A stretch of DNA of 53,907 nt from Verrucomicrobiaceae bacterium (GTDB lineage Bacteria > Verrucomicrobiota > Verrucomicrobiia > Verrucomicrobiales > Verrucomicrobiaceae): NCBI GenBank assembly GCA_016795375.1, contig JAEUHJ010000206.1, positions 1-53,907 on the forward strand. Reading direction: 5' to 3'. Each line of letters begins with the position of its first letter. The stretch's first letter is position 1. Position numbers and translations under genes: made by a program. This document shows positions 1 to 8,645 of this stretch, piece after piece. The notes under the pieces were generated by a model that was not told where the DNA came from, did no database searches, and saw only the letters and a list, made by a program, of their open reading frames with translations.

Positions 1-180
1 CTCCTCAGCCACCTTGCGGCTCTTGGAGCCCGGGTAGAGGCCGATGATGACTTTGACGCCGCTCTCCTTGAGGTTCAGGGCGTGGGCGTGGCCTTGGGAG
101 CCGAAGCCGATGACGGCGCAAGTCTTGCCTTTCAGCGGGGCAAGGCTGGCGTCTTTTTCAGTGTAGATTTTGGCAGGCAT
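1..180 (-). CDS. ilvC: Ketol-acid reductoisomerase, N-terminal part (cut by window edge)
   Basis: Only the first 60 codons are present; the gene runs off the left edge. The reverse strand from the ATG at 180 reads an open frame with the Rossmann loop [14 protein letters not shown] (residues 25-38), the signature of IlvC. In this family it binds NAD(P)H, and the enzyme isomerises and reduces acetolactate or acetohydroxybutyrate in the valine/leucine/isoleucine pathway in the cytoplasm. The start is a good match to family N-termini, with about 17 residues before the first strand. It is divergent from the FKBP gene across about 130 bp, which should hold both promoters. Identification is by motif only, since the catalytic C-terminal domain is outside the window. 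Confidence 0.93.
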   Translation of the reverse strand, partial: MPAKIYTEKDASLAPLKGKTCAVIGFGSQGHAHALNLKESGVKVIIGLYPGSKSRKVAEE

Positions 181-310
181 GATGGTGTCTGGTTTGAGGG
201 GCGGCGATAGTGGTTCATGGCCTAGGCGGGGTCAAACGGCTTTTTCCCACCCGCCCAAGGCTTTGATTGACCGCACATCCCGCACGCGTAGTCTCCGCGC
301 CCTCTCCTCT

Positions 311-1021
311 ATGAAACCCACCACTGTCCTTCTCTGCGCCGCGATCGCGGCTTTCTCCACCATCCAAGCCCAGGAGGTCAAGCCGACGCAGGGGGCCGAG
401 CCTGCCAAGGCTCCCGCCACCGTGCCCATGGACAAAGTCAGCTACTTCATCGGCCTCAACATGGGTGGACAATTCAAGGAGCAGGGTGTCGCCATCGACA
501 TCGCCTCGCTCACGGAGGCCATCAAGGCCGCCATCTCCGGTGAAAAACCCAAGTATTCCCAGGAGGAGCTCATGGCCGCCATGCAGGCATTTGAGGCCAG
601 CATGCAGGCCAAGGCCGCCACGCGTGGCCAGGAGGCCAAGAGCAAAGGCGACAAATTCCTCGCCGAAAACGGCAAGAAAAAAGGCGTGACCACCACCGCC
701 AGCGGCCTGCAGTATGAAATCATCAAGGCCGGCGACGGACCCAAGCCCGCCGCCACTGACAAGGTGAACGTCCACTACCACGGCACGCTCATCGACGGCA
801 AAGTGTTCGACAGTTCCGTCGAGCGCGGCATGCCCATCACCTTCGGCGTGCAGGAAGTCATCAAAGGCTGGACCGAGGCGCTGCAGCTCATGCCCGTCGG
901 CTCCAAGTGGAAAATTTTCATTCCTTCCCAGCTCGCCTACGGCGAACAGGGCGCGGGCGGCGACATCGGCCCGAACGAGGCGCTCATCTTCGAGGTCGAG
1001 CTGCTCGGCATCGTGAAGTGA
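311..1021 (+). CDS. Exported FKBP-type peptidyl-prolyl cis-trans isomerase
   Basis: The protein has 236 residues. Residues 1-20 form a signal peptide (MKPTTVLLCAAIAAF, cleavage near QAQ). A helical FKBP_N-type dimerisation region spans about 38-126 and the FKBP catalytic domain about 132-234, with the conserved VHYHG, VFDSS, VIKGW and PSQLAYG segments. The layout matches Mip/FkpA/FklB-type periplasmic or surface foldases that isomerise Xaa-Pro bonds. I chose the ATG at 311 because the open frame upstream (from 170) overlaps the divergent ilvC start and codes for no recognisable sequence, while 311 gives a proper signal peptide. A strong hairpin terminator follows 25 bp after the stop, so it is probably a single-gene unit. 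Confidence 0.93.
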   Translation: MKPTTVLLCAAIAAFSTIQAQEVKPTQGAEPAKAPATVPMDKVSYFIGLNMGGQFKEQGVAIDIASLTEAIKAAISGEKPKYSQEELMAAMQAFEASMQAKAATRGQEAKSKGDKFLAENGKKKGVTTTASGLQYEIIKAGDGPKPAATDKVNVHYHGTLIDGKVFDSSVERGMPITFGVQEVIKGWTEALQLMPVGSKWKIFIPSQLAYGEQGAGGDIGPNEALIFEVELLGIVK

Positions 1022-1045
1022 TCACCCCCGCTGTCATTCACCGTC

Positions 1046-1073
1046 AAAGGCAGGCCCGCGGGCCTGCCTTTTT
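1046..1073 (+). terminator. Rho-independent terminator of the FKBP gene
   Basis: A perfect 12-bp stem (AAAGGCAGGCCC / GGGCCTGCCTTT) with a 2-nt GC centre ends in T residues, 25 bp after the FKBP stop codon. As the sequence is a palindrome with A's on one side and T's on the other, it could also stop transcription coming from the right, but the gene arriving from that side (DUF1592-type) ends at 1125. Confidence 0.85.
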
Positions 1074-1124
1074 CATTTTGACACGAATGCCGCGCACAAC
1101 ACGCGCCGTGATGAGGATGTGCTG

Positions 1125-3590
1125 CTATCGTGACCGGAACACCTCGCTCATCAGACACCCGACCATCAGTGTGTGCAGGCCGAGGCCTTGCTGCTTCACT
1201 TTTTCGAGGAGGCGGTCGATGGGGAGGTCGTCGCTGAGCTCCATGGTGCGGCCGGTGGTGTAGGTGAGGAGCTGGCGGATGAGATGGCGGGTGAATAGGT
1301 CGGCGCGGGTATCACGGATGACTTTCTTGAAGCCGGCGAAGTCGGCATAAGTCTCGCCGGAATTGAATTCGCCAGCGGTGTCGATCTTTGCGGCTTCCTT
1401 CGCGTTTCTGGGCTTGGGATAGGTTTTGCGCCAGCGGCCCACAGGGTCATACGCCTCCAGGCTGAAGCCGAACGGGTCGATCTTCCGGTGGCACTCGGCG
1501 CAGGCTCGGTCGGCGCTGTGTTTGGCCAGGCGCTCGCGGATGGTGGTGGCGCCGGTCACATCAGGATCAATGGCGGGCACGACATCTGGCGGCGGAGGCG
1601 GCGGGGTGCCGAGGAAGTTCTCCGTGACCCACACGCCGCGTGTCACGGGTGAGGTCTCGACGCCGTTCGCACTGACGGTGAGCACGGCGGCCATGCCGAG
1701 CAGGCCGCCGCGGTGGTTGTTGCCCTTGAGGCTGATTTTTTGAAAACCATCGGCAAGGCGCAGTTTGTCCTTCTCCGGCAGCTCGTAGAGTTTGGCGAGC
1801 TTCTTGTCCACGAAGCTGTATTCGCCGTCGATGAACCGGACTGCGGAGCCGTTGTTCTTGAGCAGATCGCGGAAAAAAAGCCGCGCCTCCGCTTTCATCG
1901 AAGCGGGCAGGTCCTCGGCATAGTAGGAACGGAAATTTTCACGCGGCGGCGGCTGGCTGCCGAGGTCTCGCAGATTCAGCCAGCTATCGAGGAAGCCGTT
2001 CACGAAGCCTTCGATGCGTTCATCGGCGAGCATGCGCTGGATCTGCTTTTTGAGCTCGGCGTCGGTGGTGAGCTTGCCGGACTTCGCGGCGGCCAGCAGC
2101 GCATCATCCGGTGGCGCGGCCCAAAGCGCATACGAGAGACGTGTGGCGAGGTCGTAGGGCTTGAGCACCTTTTCCTTCTCTTCGGTGATCTCGCTGAGGT
2201 AGAGGAAGCTCGGCGAGCAAAGGATCAACTTGAGCGCATCGAGCGCGGCCTGACGCGGCGTGACTTTTTCCGCGATGCGTTTCTCATAAAGCGCGCGAAT
2301 CGGCTGGCGGTCGGCATCGGTGAGCGGACGGCGATAGGCTTTTCCGGCGAAGGCATGGAGTTGATCGAGCGCTTTGGCCTCCACGAAGCCGTCTTTGCCG
2401 AAAACGGCCACCTCCTCCGCGCTGCCGTGGTTTTCAGGCAGGGGGCCGTGGAGCTTGATCTCGCTGATGCGGATGTGCGGCAGCTTGCCCTCGCGCAGCA
2501 GCGTGGTGCGGCTCACATCGAGCTTTGTGAGCTGGTCCTTGAACTCATGTTTGTACTTTTTGTTCACCTGGATGACGGAGGCGCGGGATTCATACGGGCC
2601 GTTGGGGAAGATGAAGCGCGGTGTCTGGCCTGCTTCGAGCCAGACGCGGAATTTGAGCCACGTCGGCGTGTTGTCCGGCACCACGGCGGTGGCGAGCACG
2701 GGCTCGATGGCCTGCGGATAATGGATGTGGCCTTTGGTGACATCACCGGGCACGACGCCGAGGATGAAGGGCTCGGAAAGGTCGATGCCGAAGATGGCGG
2801 GATCGTAATGTGTGTCGCGATGCATCGCGGCGGCCTCGACTTCGAGATCGTAGAGGCCGGAGACAGGCACGCCCTGCTTGAAGTCCTCGATGTGGCCGTA
2901 ACCGCCCTGGCGTGTGTCGGTGTTCGGCTGTTCGTAGAGATTGAGGTAGCGGTAGTTGAAGGCGGCTTTGTGCGGGCCTTGCAGCTCCTCGTATTGCACG
3001 AAGTGGCTGTTGAACCTCCAGTCCTTCGCCGGTGTGGCCGGTTTGCCGAGCCGCGTCTCGACGAGTCGGTTGGCGGAATGGAAATATTGATCGACGAGGA
3101 AGCCGGAGGTCACGAGAGACTTGCCGATCGTGTCCATGTGCTCCGTGGTCTTCTCCTTCGGAAAATCAGCCGTGAGGCCCAGCGTGTCCACGCGGCGGCC
3201 AAACAACACGGCGAGCGTGTTTTCATATTCGCGGCTGGAGAGACGGCGCATGACGGTGCGACTGCCGGTGCTCTGAAACTTGCCATACGCGGTCACGGTG
3301 CCCTCCCGCAGCGCCCGGATCATGGCGAGACGTTCGTCGTCCTTCGGCTGGTCGGCCTTTTTCGGCGGCATTTCCTTCAGCGTGAGCTGGTCGATGATGT
3401 CGCGTGCCTCGATGAGGTCAGGCACCGACTTCAACGGCAGCACGAACTCTTCAAATGAGCGGTCGCCCTTCTGCACATCCGCGTCATGGCACTCCAGGCA
3501 GTATTTGCCGAGGAATGTGTTCACGATCTTCGGCGGCGCGTCGGCGGCGGCGGAAATCGAGGCTGCGAGAAGGAAAATAGCGGCGGTCAT
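1125..3590 (-). CDS. DUF1587/DUF1592/DUF1588-type exported cytochrome c protein
   Basis: The protein has 821 residues from the ATG at 3590. A signal peptide (residues 1-17, MTAAIFLLAASISAAADA) is followed by a haem-binding CLECH motif (31-35), as in the planctomycete cytochrome C domain (PSCyt). Then come DUF1587 (around RRLSSREYENTLAVLFG), a long middle region, DUF1595/DUF1592 (from about AYRRPLTDADRQ onward) and near the C-terminus a second CAECH motif in the DUF1588 block (CAECHRKIDPFGF), ending with DUF1585-like sequence. These proteins are abundant in Planctomycetes and Verrucomicrobia and are presumed periplasmic redox enzymes; their substrate is unknown. The usual DUF1552 partner is not next to it; the neighbour is a divergent sulfatase. 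An upstream extension to 3683 is open but is not signal-like. Confidence 0.9.
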   Translation of the reverse strand: MTAAIFLLAASISAAADAPPKIVNTFLGKYCLECHDADVQKGDRSFEEFVLPLKSVPDLIEARDIIDQLTLKEMPPKKADQPKDDERLAMIRALREGTVTAYGKFQSTGSRTVMRRLSSREYENTLAVLFGRRVDTLGLTADFPKEKTTEHMDTIGKSLVTSGFLVDQYFHSANRLVETRLGKPATPAKDWRFNSHFVQYEELQGPHKAAFNYRYLNLYEQPNTDTRQGGYGHIEDFKQGVPVSGLYDLEVEAAAMHRDTHYDPAIFGIDLSEPFILGVVPGDVTKGHIHYPQAIEPVLATAVVPDNTPTWLKFRVWLEAGQTPRFIFPNGPYESRASVIQVNKKYKHEFKDQLTKLDVSRTTLLREGKLPHIRISEIKLHGPLPENHGSAEEVAVFGKDGFVEAKALDQLHAFAGKAYRRPLTDADRQPIRALYEKRIAEKVTPRQAALDALKLILCSPSFLYLSEITEEKEKVLKPYDLATRLSYALWAAPPDDALLAAAKSGKLTTDAELKKQIQRMLADERIEGFVNGFLDSWLNLRDLGSQPPPRENFRSYYAEDLPASMKAEARLFFRDLLKNNGSAVRFIDGEYSFVDKKLAKLYELPEKDKLRLADGFQKISLKGNNHRGGLLGMAAVLTVSANGVETSPVTRGVWVTENFLGTPPPPPPDVVPAIDPDVTGATTIRERLAKHSADRACAECHRKIDPFGFSLEAYDPVGRWRKTYPKPRNAKEAAKIDTAGEFNSGETYADFAGFKKVIRDTRADLFTRHLIRQLLTYTTGRTMELSDDLPIDRLLEKVKQQGLGLHTLMVGCLMSEVFRSR

Positions 3591-3713
3591 GCTGTAAGTC
3601 GGCGGAGAAAACCGACGCTGGAGGGGAAATCTCTCACGAGGTCGTCGAAGCCGACGGCGCAGGACAGCGGCAGCTGCTGGCAAGATGCCGGCGGCCTTCG
3701 CGTTTCAGGGGCC

Positions 3714-5387
3714 ATGTTCCGCAGCACCGCCTCCCTTTTCCTGATTCTTGGCTCCTCGCTCCTCGCCGCGCCCAGACCGAACGTCCTGCTCGTTTGCGTG
3801 GACGATTTGAAGCCGCTGCTCGGCTGCTATGGCGACAAAATGGTCAGATCGCCGAACATCGACCGCCTCGCGGCGCGCGGCGTGCTGTTTGAGAAGGCGT
3901 ATTGCAACCAGGCCGTGTGCTCGCCGTCGCGCAATGCGCTGCTCACCGGCCTGCGGCCGCAATCGCTGGGGATTTACGATCTGGGCACGAACTTCCGCAA
4001 AAGCATGCCGCAGGCCGTGACGCTGCCGCAGCACTTCAAGGAGAACGGCTACCGCGCCGAGGGCGCCGGGAAGATCTTCCACGTCGGCCACGGCAATGTG
4101 AATGACGAGGCCACCTGGAGCGTGCCGCACTTCAGCCCGAGGACGATCAGCTACGCGCTGAAGGAAAACAATCCGCCGGAATCGACACGCGAGCAGGCGT
4201 TGTTCGAGAACAAGAAAGAAGCCTGGAAACTGCCACGCGGCGCACCCACCGAAAACGCCGACGTTCCCGACAATCGCTACGGCGATGGTATGATCGCTGA
4301 CGAGGCCGTCAAACGGCTCGAAGCAGCCAAGGCGAAGCCGGACGAGCCGTTTTTCCTCGCCGTCGGTTTTTTGAAGCCGCACCTGCCATTCGTCGCACCG
4401 AAAAAATACTGGGACATGTACGATCCTGCGTCCTTCAAGCTGCCGGAGCTGCAAAAGGCCCCGGAAGGCGCGCCGGAGTTCGCGCCGTCGGGCTGGGGAG
4501 AGCTTCGCCAATACAAAGACATGCCGGAAAAAGGCTCGCTGACGGAGGAGCAGGCGCGCCATCTCATCCACGGCTACCACGCCGCCACCAGCTACATGGA
4601 CGCGCAGCTTGGCCGCGTGCTCGACGCGCTCGAAGCGAACGGTTTCGCCGGAAACACCATCATCGTGCTCTGGGGCGACCACGGCTGGCATCTCGGCGAC
4701 CATGGCATGTGGTGTAAACACACGAACTACGAGCAGGCGGCGCATATTCCCGTGATCATGGCCGCGCCCGGCATCAGCGGCGGCCAGCGCACTCAGGCGC
4801 TGGTCGAGTCGTGCGACATCTATCCCACGCTCGCCGAGCTCACCGGTCTGCCGGCGCCGAAACAGGGGGACGGGCGCAGCTTCGCCTCCGTTTTGAAGAA
4901 TCCAGCCACCACCGTGCGCGATCATGCGATCCACGTCTATCCGCGCGGCGGAGGACTGATCGGCCGTGCCATCCGCACGGCACGCCACCGCCTTGTGGAA
5001 TGGAAAAAGCCCGGCGAGCCTGCGGAGAGCGCAGTTCTCGAACTCTACGACTACGAGGCTGATCCTGCCGAGACAAAAAACCTCGCCGCAGAGCAGCCCG
5101 GAGTCGTCGCCGGGCTGCGCAAACTGCTGGCCACGCATCCCGAGGCCAGGCCGCAGTTCAGCGGCAAGGACGGATCGAAAAAGGCGGGGGTACAAAAACC
5201 TGCCCAGGACCGCGGCAAGATGTTCGATCAACGCGACAAGGACAAAGACGGCAAGCTCACCCGTGAAGAATTCCTGCTCCACCAGCCCGACCCTGACGAA
5301 GCGCCGAAGCGCTTCCCGAAATTCGACACGGACGGCAGCGGCACGCTGAGCCGCGAGGAATTCATCAAAGGCGGCAAAAAATCGTGA
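3714..5387 (+). CDS. Exported sulfatase (iduronate-2-sulfatase-like) with two C-terminal EF-hands
   Basis: The protein has 557 residues with a signal peptide at 1-19. The metal-binding aspartates VDD (about 29-31) and the formylglycine consensus CSPSR (Cys69) mark a type I sulfatase; the Cys must be oxidised by a formylglycine-generating enzyme or anSME encoded elsewhere. DHGWHLGDHG and the surrounding sequence fit the iduronate-2-sulfatase-like group, which removes sulfate esters from polysaccharides. After the sulfatase core, residues 508-519 and 538-549 form two canonical 12-residue EF-hand loops (DKDKDGKLTREE and DTDGSGTLSREE). I chose the ATG at 3714, since it begins the signal peptide; the open frame upstream is non-coding. 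Divergent from the DUF1592-type gene, suggesting polysaccharide use. Confidence 0.93.
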   Translation: MFRSTASLFLILGSSLLAAPRPNVLLVCVDDLKPLLGCYGDKMVRSPNIDRLAARGVLFEKAYCNQAVCSPSRNALLTGLRPQSLGIYDLGTNFRKSMPQAVTLPQHFKENGYRAEGAGKIFHVGHGNVNDEATWSVPHFSPRTISYALKENNPPESTREQALFENKKEAWKLPRGAPTENADVPDNRYGDGMIADEAVKRLEAAKAKPDEPFFLAVGFLKPHLPFVAPKKYWDMYDPASFKLPELQKAPEGAPEFAPSGWGELRQYKDMPEKGSLTEEQARHLIHGYHAATSYMDAQLGRVLDALEANGFAGNTIIVLWGDHGWHLGDHGMWCKHTNYEQAAHIPVIMAAPGISGGQRTQALVESCDIYPTLAELTGLPAPKQGDGRSFASVLKNPATTVRDHAIHVYPRGGGLIGRAIRTARHRLVEWKKPGEPAESAVLELYDYEADPAETKNLAAEQPGVVAGLRKLLATHPEARPQFSGKDGSKKAGVQKPAQDRGKMFDQRDKDKDGKLTREEFLLHQPDPDEAPKRFPKFDTDGSGTLSREEFIKGGKKS

Positions 5388-5399
5388 ACGGGAACCTGG

Positions 5400-5870
5400 T
5401 CAGGCTGCCAGCCCGCCCAGCTTGCAGATGCGCTCCCAGTGCTTCGGCTCCACCGGCGTGATGGAAAGCCGGTTCCCGCGACGCAGAATGAGCATGTCCG
5501 CCAGTTTTGAATCCGTGCGCAGCATGTCGAGTGTGACGAAGGTTTTGAAATCCGCCTCCCATTTCACATCCACCATCAGCCAGCGCGGCTCCTCGCGCTT
5601 GCTGCCCTTGTCGAAATACTCCGAGGCCGGATCAAACTGCGTCGGGTCGGCATACGCCTCCTTCACGATCTTCACCACGCCCGCGATGCCCGGCACTTCG
5701 CAGCTCGAGTGATAAAAGAAGCCGAGATCACCCACCTGCATCTGATCCCGCATCATGTTCCGCACCTGATAATTCCGCACGCCGTTCCACGGCTCCGTTT
5801 TCTTCGCGCGCGCCTTCAGATGCTTGAAGGAAAAGACATCCGGTTCGGATTTGAGCAGCCAGTGGTTCAT
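5400..5870 (-). CDS. EVE domain-containing protein
   Basis: A 156-residue single-domain protein. MNHWLLKSEP at the start, the NGVRNYQVRNMM segment, VGDLGFFYHS and the C-terminal LADMLILRRGNRLSITPV segment are typical of the EVE/thymocyte nuclear protein 1 family, a PUA-like fold known or predicted to bind modified bases in DNA or RNA. The length is as expected for the family. It converges on the sulfatase with a 12-bp gap and starts 18 bp after the end of the aldolase-like gene on the same strand, so the two could be co-transcribed. Confidence 0.9.
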   Translation of the reverse strand: MNHWLLKSEPDVFSFKHLKARAKKTEPWNGVRNYQVRNMMRDQMQVGDLGFFYHSSCEVPGIAGVVKIVKEAYADPTQFDPASEYFDKGSKREEPRWLMVDVKWEADFKTFVTLDMLRTDSKLADMLILRRGNRLSITPVEPKHWERICKLGGLAA

Positions 5871-5888
5871 GGGATTTCGTGTTTTTCT

Positions 5889-7001
5889 TCACACCGTGAT
5901 CAGCCGGTTCCGCGCCGTGATGGGCCAGCGTTCGGTTGTTTTGCCGCCTGTGACGACGTAGGCCTCGCCGTGCATGGAGACAGTGGGACAGACGTGGCGC
6001 GGGATGCCGTGCAGGGCCTGGCCGATGACGAATTCGTGGGCGCGTTCGGTTTCGAGCACGAGATGTTCCTCGCTTTGCATCACCGGTGTTGCATCGGGCA
6101 GTTCCTCGAAGCGGACACGTGGATGCGGGTTTTCCGGAGCGACGGACTTGTGGCCGAGATCAAGCGTGATGCGGTTTTTGCCCGGCTTGCTGATGACGCG
6201 GGCCAGCAGCACGGCGGCGGGCTGGAAGGGCAGGTCGGCGGGGTATTTGTCGCCATAACCAAAATCCCACAGCACGGTGGTGCCGGGGCTGAGCGCGCGG
6301 TCGGCGTGGCCCGCATGGATGCCAAAGGTGGGCGAGCCGCCGGCGACGAACTCCTTCACCACGATGCCCTCGCCCTGCAAACGGCAGCGGAATTGCAGCA
6401 CGGGCTCGAAGGCGGCGTCGCAGCGCTCGCGGCGCACGTCGAGGCCCTCATCGTGAATGTGGCCGTCGTAGGCGTGGATGCCGCGGAATTGCAGCATCGG
6501 CGTGTCCTTGATGACATGCACGAGGTAGGCCGCCGCGTCCCCGGGCACGATGCCGGTGCGGCCCATGCCGCAGTCCATCTCGATGAAGACACCGAGCGTG
6601 ACTTTGTGCTGCTGCGCGGCGGCGGCGAGAAAACGGATGGTCTCCTCCGCGTCGGCGATGCTGGAGAACCGCGTGTCGGGAAACTTCACCGCCAGCTCGG
6701 CGAGCCGGTGCGCGTTGATGCCCACGCAGGGCATGGCGAGCATCACATCGGCGGCGCCGACCGCAGCGCACATCTCCGCCTCGGCGATGGTGGAGGTCTT
6801 GAAGCTCGTGATGCCGAGTTCGAGCTGCATCGCGATGATTTCCGCGCATTTGTGCGTCTTCACATGCGGACGCAGGCGCTTCGCGTCCCCGGCGATCTTG
6901 AGCATGAGCTGCAGATTGTGAACGACGCGCTCACGGTAAAAAAGCAACGCGGGGGAGGGGATGTCAGCTTCGTTTTCGACGTGGAACCAGGAGTGGTGCA
7001 T
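5889..7001 (-). CDS. D-threonine aldolase / D-serine dehydratase-like PLP enzyme
   Basis: The protein has 370 residues from the ATG at 7001. The PLP lysine lies in RPHVKTHK (Lys48) of an alanine-racemase-type TIM barrel, and HVCPTVSMHGEAYVV near the C-terminus carries the His and Cys positions that bind the metal in DSD1/D-threonine aldolase enzymes. Members cleave or dehydrate D-3-hydroxyamino acids in the cytoplasm; the exact substrate cannot be told from sequence. An in-frame ATG at 7010 and a TTG at 7037 are alternative starts; I preferred 7001, since MHHSWFHVENE aligns best with what I recall of family N-termini. No Shine-Dalgarno is visible at any of the three. Confidence 0.85.
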   Translation of the reverse strand: MHHSWFHVENEADIPSPALLFYRERVVHNLQLMLKIAGDAKRLRPHVKTHKCAEIIAMQLELGITSFKTSTIAEAEMCAAVGAADVMLAMPCVGINAHRLAELAVKFPDTRFSSIADAEETIRFLAAAAQQHKVTLGVFIEMDCGMGRTGIVPGDAAAYLVHVIKDTPMLQFRGIHAYDGHIHDEGLDVRRERCDAAFEPVLQFRCRLQGEGIVVKEFVAGGSPTFGIHAGHADRALSPGTTVLWDFGYGDKYPADLPFQPAAVLLARVISKPGKNRITLDLGHKSVAPENPHPRVRFEELPDATPVMQSEEHLVLETERAHEFVIGQALHGIPRHVCPTVSMHGEAYVVTGGKTTERWPITARNRLITV

Positions 7002-7072
7002 GGCGCGCATCGTGGCGAGCACCCCAGGCGCGGTCAAATGCGCCCCGCAGATGATTTCAAGCCGTCGCAGAC

Positions 7073-7216
7073 TCAGGTGTTTTTGGGCAGATAATCGCCC
7101 TCGCGGTAGTCGAGCTGCTCTTTGTCGCCGTCATGCTCGAGGCGGACGGGCTGGAAACCCGAGCAGCCTGAAAGCATCACACACGAGGCAGCGGCGAGAA
7201 ACAGGATCGTTTTCAT
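7073..7216 (-). CDS. Small lipoprotein, 47 residues, function unknown
   Basis: A short open frame with a textbook lipoprotein signal: MKTILFLAAASCVMLSGC, where LSGC is the lipobox and Cys18 the lipidated residue. The mature part is only about 30 residues, charged and polar (ends DYREGDYLPKNT). I do not recognise a family. It lies upstream of the aldolase-like gene on the same strand (71 bp away) and divergent from the lactonase gene. A small outer- or inner-membrane-anchored peptide is the natural reading; the signal makes a chance frame unlikely. Confidence 0.72.
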   Translation of the reverse strand: MKTILFLAAASCVMLSGCSGFQPVRLEHDGDKEQLDYREGDYLPKNT

Positions 7217-7359
7217 GGGGGTGGACGGGCTGTTGCTGTGCCGAAGATGGCGTCATCCAGCCAGCCGGCAAGCGGACAATCAGCACGCCTGGAACTTTCA
7301 GCTTTCCGCGCCCGCAGATGCTTGACCATCCCCGCGTCACCCGCCAGCATCCCGCTGTC

Positions 7360-8508
7360 ATGAACCGCTCCACCCTTTCCTTCGTTTTTGCCGCGTTGAC
7401 CACGACTGCCATCGCGGGAGAGAACTTCCTCGTCTATTTCGGCACGAACACGAACGCCAAAAATGGCAGCAAGGGCATCTACGTCGCCCGTTTCAACTCC
7501 GCTTCTGGTGAACTGACGCAGCCTGAACTCGCCGCCGAAGTAGGCAATCCGGGCTTCCTCGCGATTCATCCGTCGAAGAAGTTCCTCTACGCTAGCAGCG
7601 ACATCACCGCGGCCGATGGCAAGAAAGGCGGCGGCATCAGTTCGTTCAGCATCGACCTCAAGTCCGGCAAGCTCACGCTGATCAACCAGGCCAGCGCCGT
7701 CGGCAAAGGTCCATGCCATGTGTGTGTCGATAAAACCGGCAGGCTCGCCACCATCGCGAATTACGGCAGCGGCAGCGTCGCCTCGTATGCGATCAAGGAC
7801 GACGGCTCCGTCACGGAGGCTGCCAGTTTCTTCCAGCATGAAGGCTCCAGCGTCGATCCGCGCCGTCAGGCCGGTCCGCACGCGCATTCGGTGAACTTCA
7901 GCCCCGACAACCGCTTCGCCTTCGCTTGTGACCTCGGTTTGGACAAAGTGCTGATCTACAAGATCGACCCCGTCACTGGCAAAATGACGCCGAACGAACC
8001 CGCCTTTGCCAAAACGCCCGCTGGCGGCGGTCCGCGTCACCTCGCCTTCCATCCGAGCGGTAAATACGTTTTCGTGAACAACGAAATGGGCATGAGCGAG
8101 ACCGTCTTCGCCTACGACGCGGCCAAAGGTGCCCTTACCGAGATCGAAACCGTCTCCACGCTGCCCGAGGCTGATCGTGGCAAGACCGGCCTCAGCACCG
8201 CCGAGACTCTCGCGCATCCGAACGGCAAGGTCGTTTATGTTTCCAACCGCACGCACGACACCATCGCCGTCTTCACCTGCGATCCGGCCAGCGGTAAACT
8301 GACGCTCATTCAAAATGTCCCCGTTGAAGGCAAAATCCCACGCAACATCTGCCTCGACCCGAGCGGCAAATGGCTCATCGCCGCGCATCAGGACAGCGGC
8401 ACGGCGGCACTTTTCAAAGTCGATCAGGACAGCGGCAAACTGACCTTCACCGGCACCAAAGTGAACGTCCCCGGCAGCATCTGCGTGCGCTTCCTCGCGC
8501 TGGATTGA
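7360..8508 (+). CDS. Exported beta-propeller lactonase (6-phosphogluconolactonase/carboxymuconate cyclase family)
   Basis: The protein has 382 residues and an N-terminal signal peptide ([20 protein letters not shown]). The rest consists of repeating blades with motifs such as [41 protein letters not shown], and the family hallmarks [23 protein letters not shown] and [14 protein letters not shown]. This is the seven-bladed lactonase family (Pgl/YbhE and carboxymuconate cyclase). The exported copies common in Planctomycetes and Verrucomicrobia probably act on sugar lactones outside the cytoplasm, so a pentose-phosphate role is not certain even though transaldolase is the next gene downstream. 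The ATG at 7360 begins the signal peptide. Confidence 0.9.
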   Translation: MNRSTLSFVFAALTTTAIAGENFLVYFGTNTNAKNGSKGIYVARFNSASGELTQPELAAEVGNPGFLAIHPSKKFLYASSDITAADGKKGGGISSFSIDLKSGKLTLINQASAVGKGPCHVCVDKTGRLATIANYGSGSVASYAIKDDGSVTEAASFFQHEGSSVDPRRQAGPHAHSVNFSPDNRFAFACDLGLDKVLIYKIDPVTGKMTPNEPAFAKTPAGGGPRHLAFHPSGKYVFVNNEMGMSETVFAYDAAKGALTEIETVSTLPEADRGKTGLSTAETLAHPNGKVVYVSNRTHDTIAVFTCDPASGKLTLIQNVPVEGKIPRNICLDPSGKWLIAAHQDSGTAALFKVDQDSGKLTFTGTKVNVPGSICVRFLALD

Positions 8509-8530
8509 GGCGTATATCACAGGGTGCCAG

Positions 8531-8587
8531 CCGTGTTCATTGGCGGCTGTTGGCGGCCCGCCTGCAACAGCAGGCTTGTGAACACGG
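8531..8587. repeat. Nested 57-nt stem-loop between lactonase and transaldolase
   Basis: The outer arms CCGTGTTCA (8531-8539) and TGAACACGG (8579-8587) are perfectly complementary over 9 bp. Inside, GCTGTTG (8546-8552) and CAACAGC (8565-8571) pair over 7 bp, separated from the outer stem by a roughly symmetrical 6/7-nt internal loop; the GC-rich apex can pair further. No T-run follows, so it is not a canonical terminator. It lies 22 bp after the lactonase stop and about 60 bp before transaldolase. It could be a REP-like dispersed element or an mRNA-stabilising or attenuating structure. Confidence 0.6.
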
Positions 8588-8645
8588 ATTCGTCATTGCA
8601 CCCCCTGCCTTTGCCTTTACTCTGGCCTCCCCCAACCCCAAAAAC

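Noticed and set aside
1713..3458. Long plus-strand open frame (581 codons)
   Set aside because: It is antisense to the DUF1592-type gene; the translation is rich in Arg, His and Ala with no known domain, as expected for a shadow in high-GC DNA.
3705..5282. Minus-strand open frame of 525 codons
   Set aside because: It is antisense to the sulfatase, whose motifs are complete.
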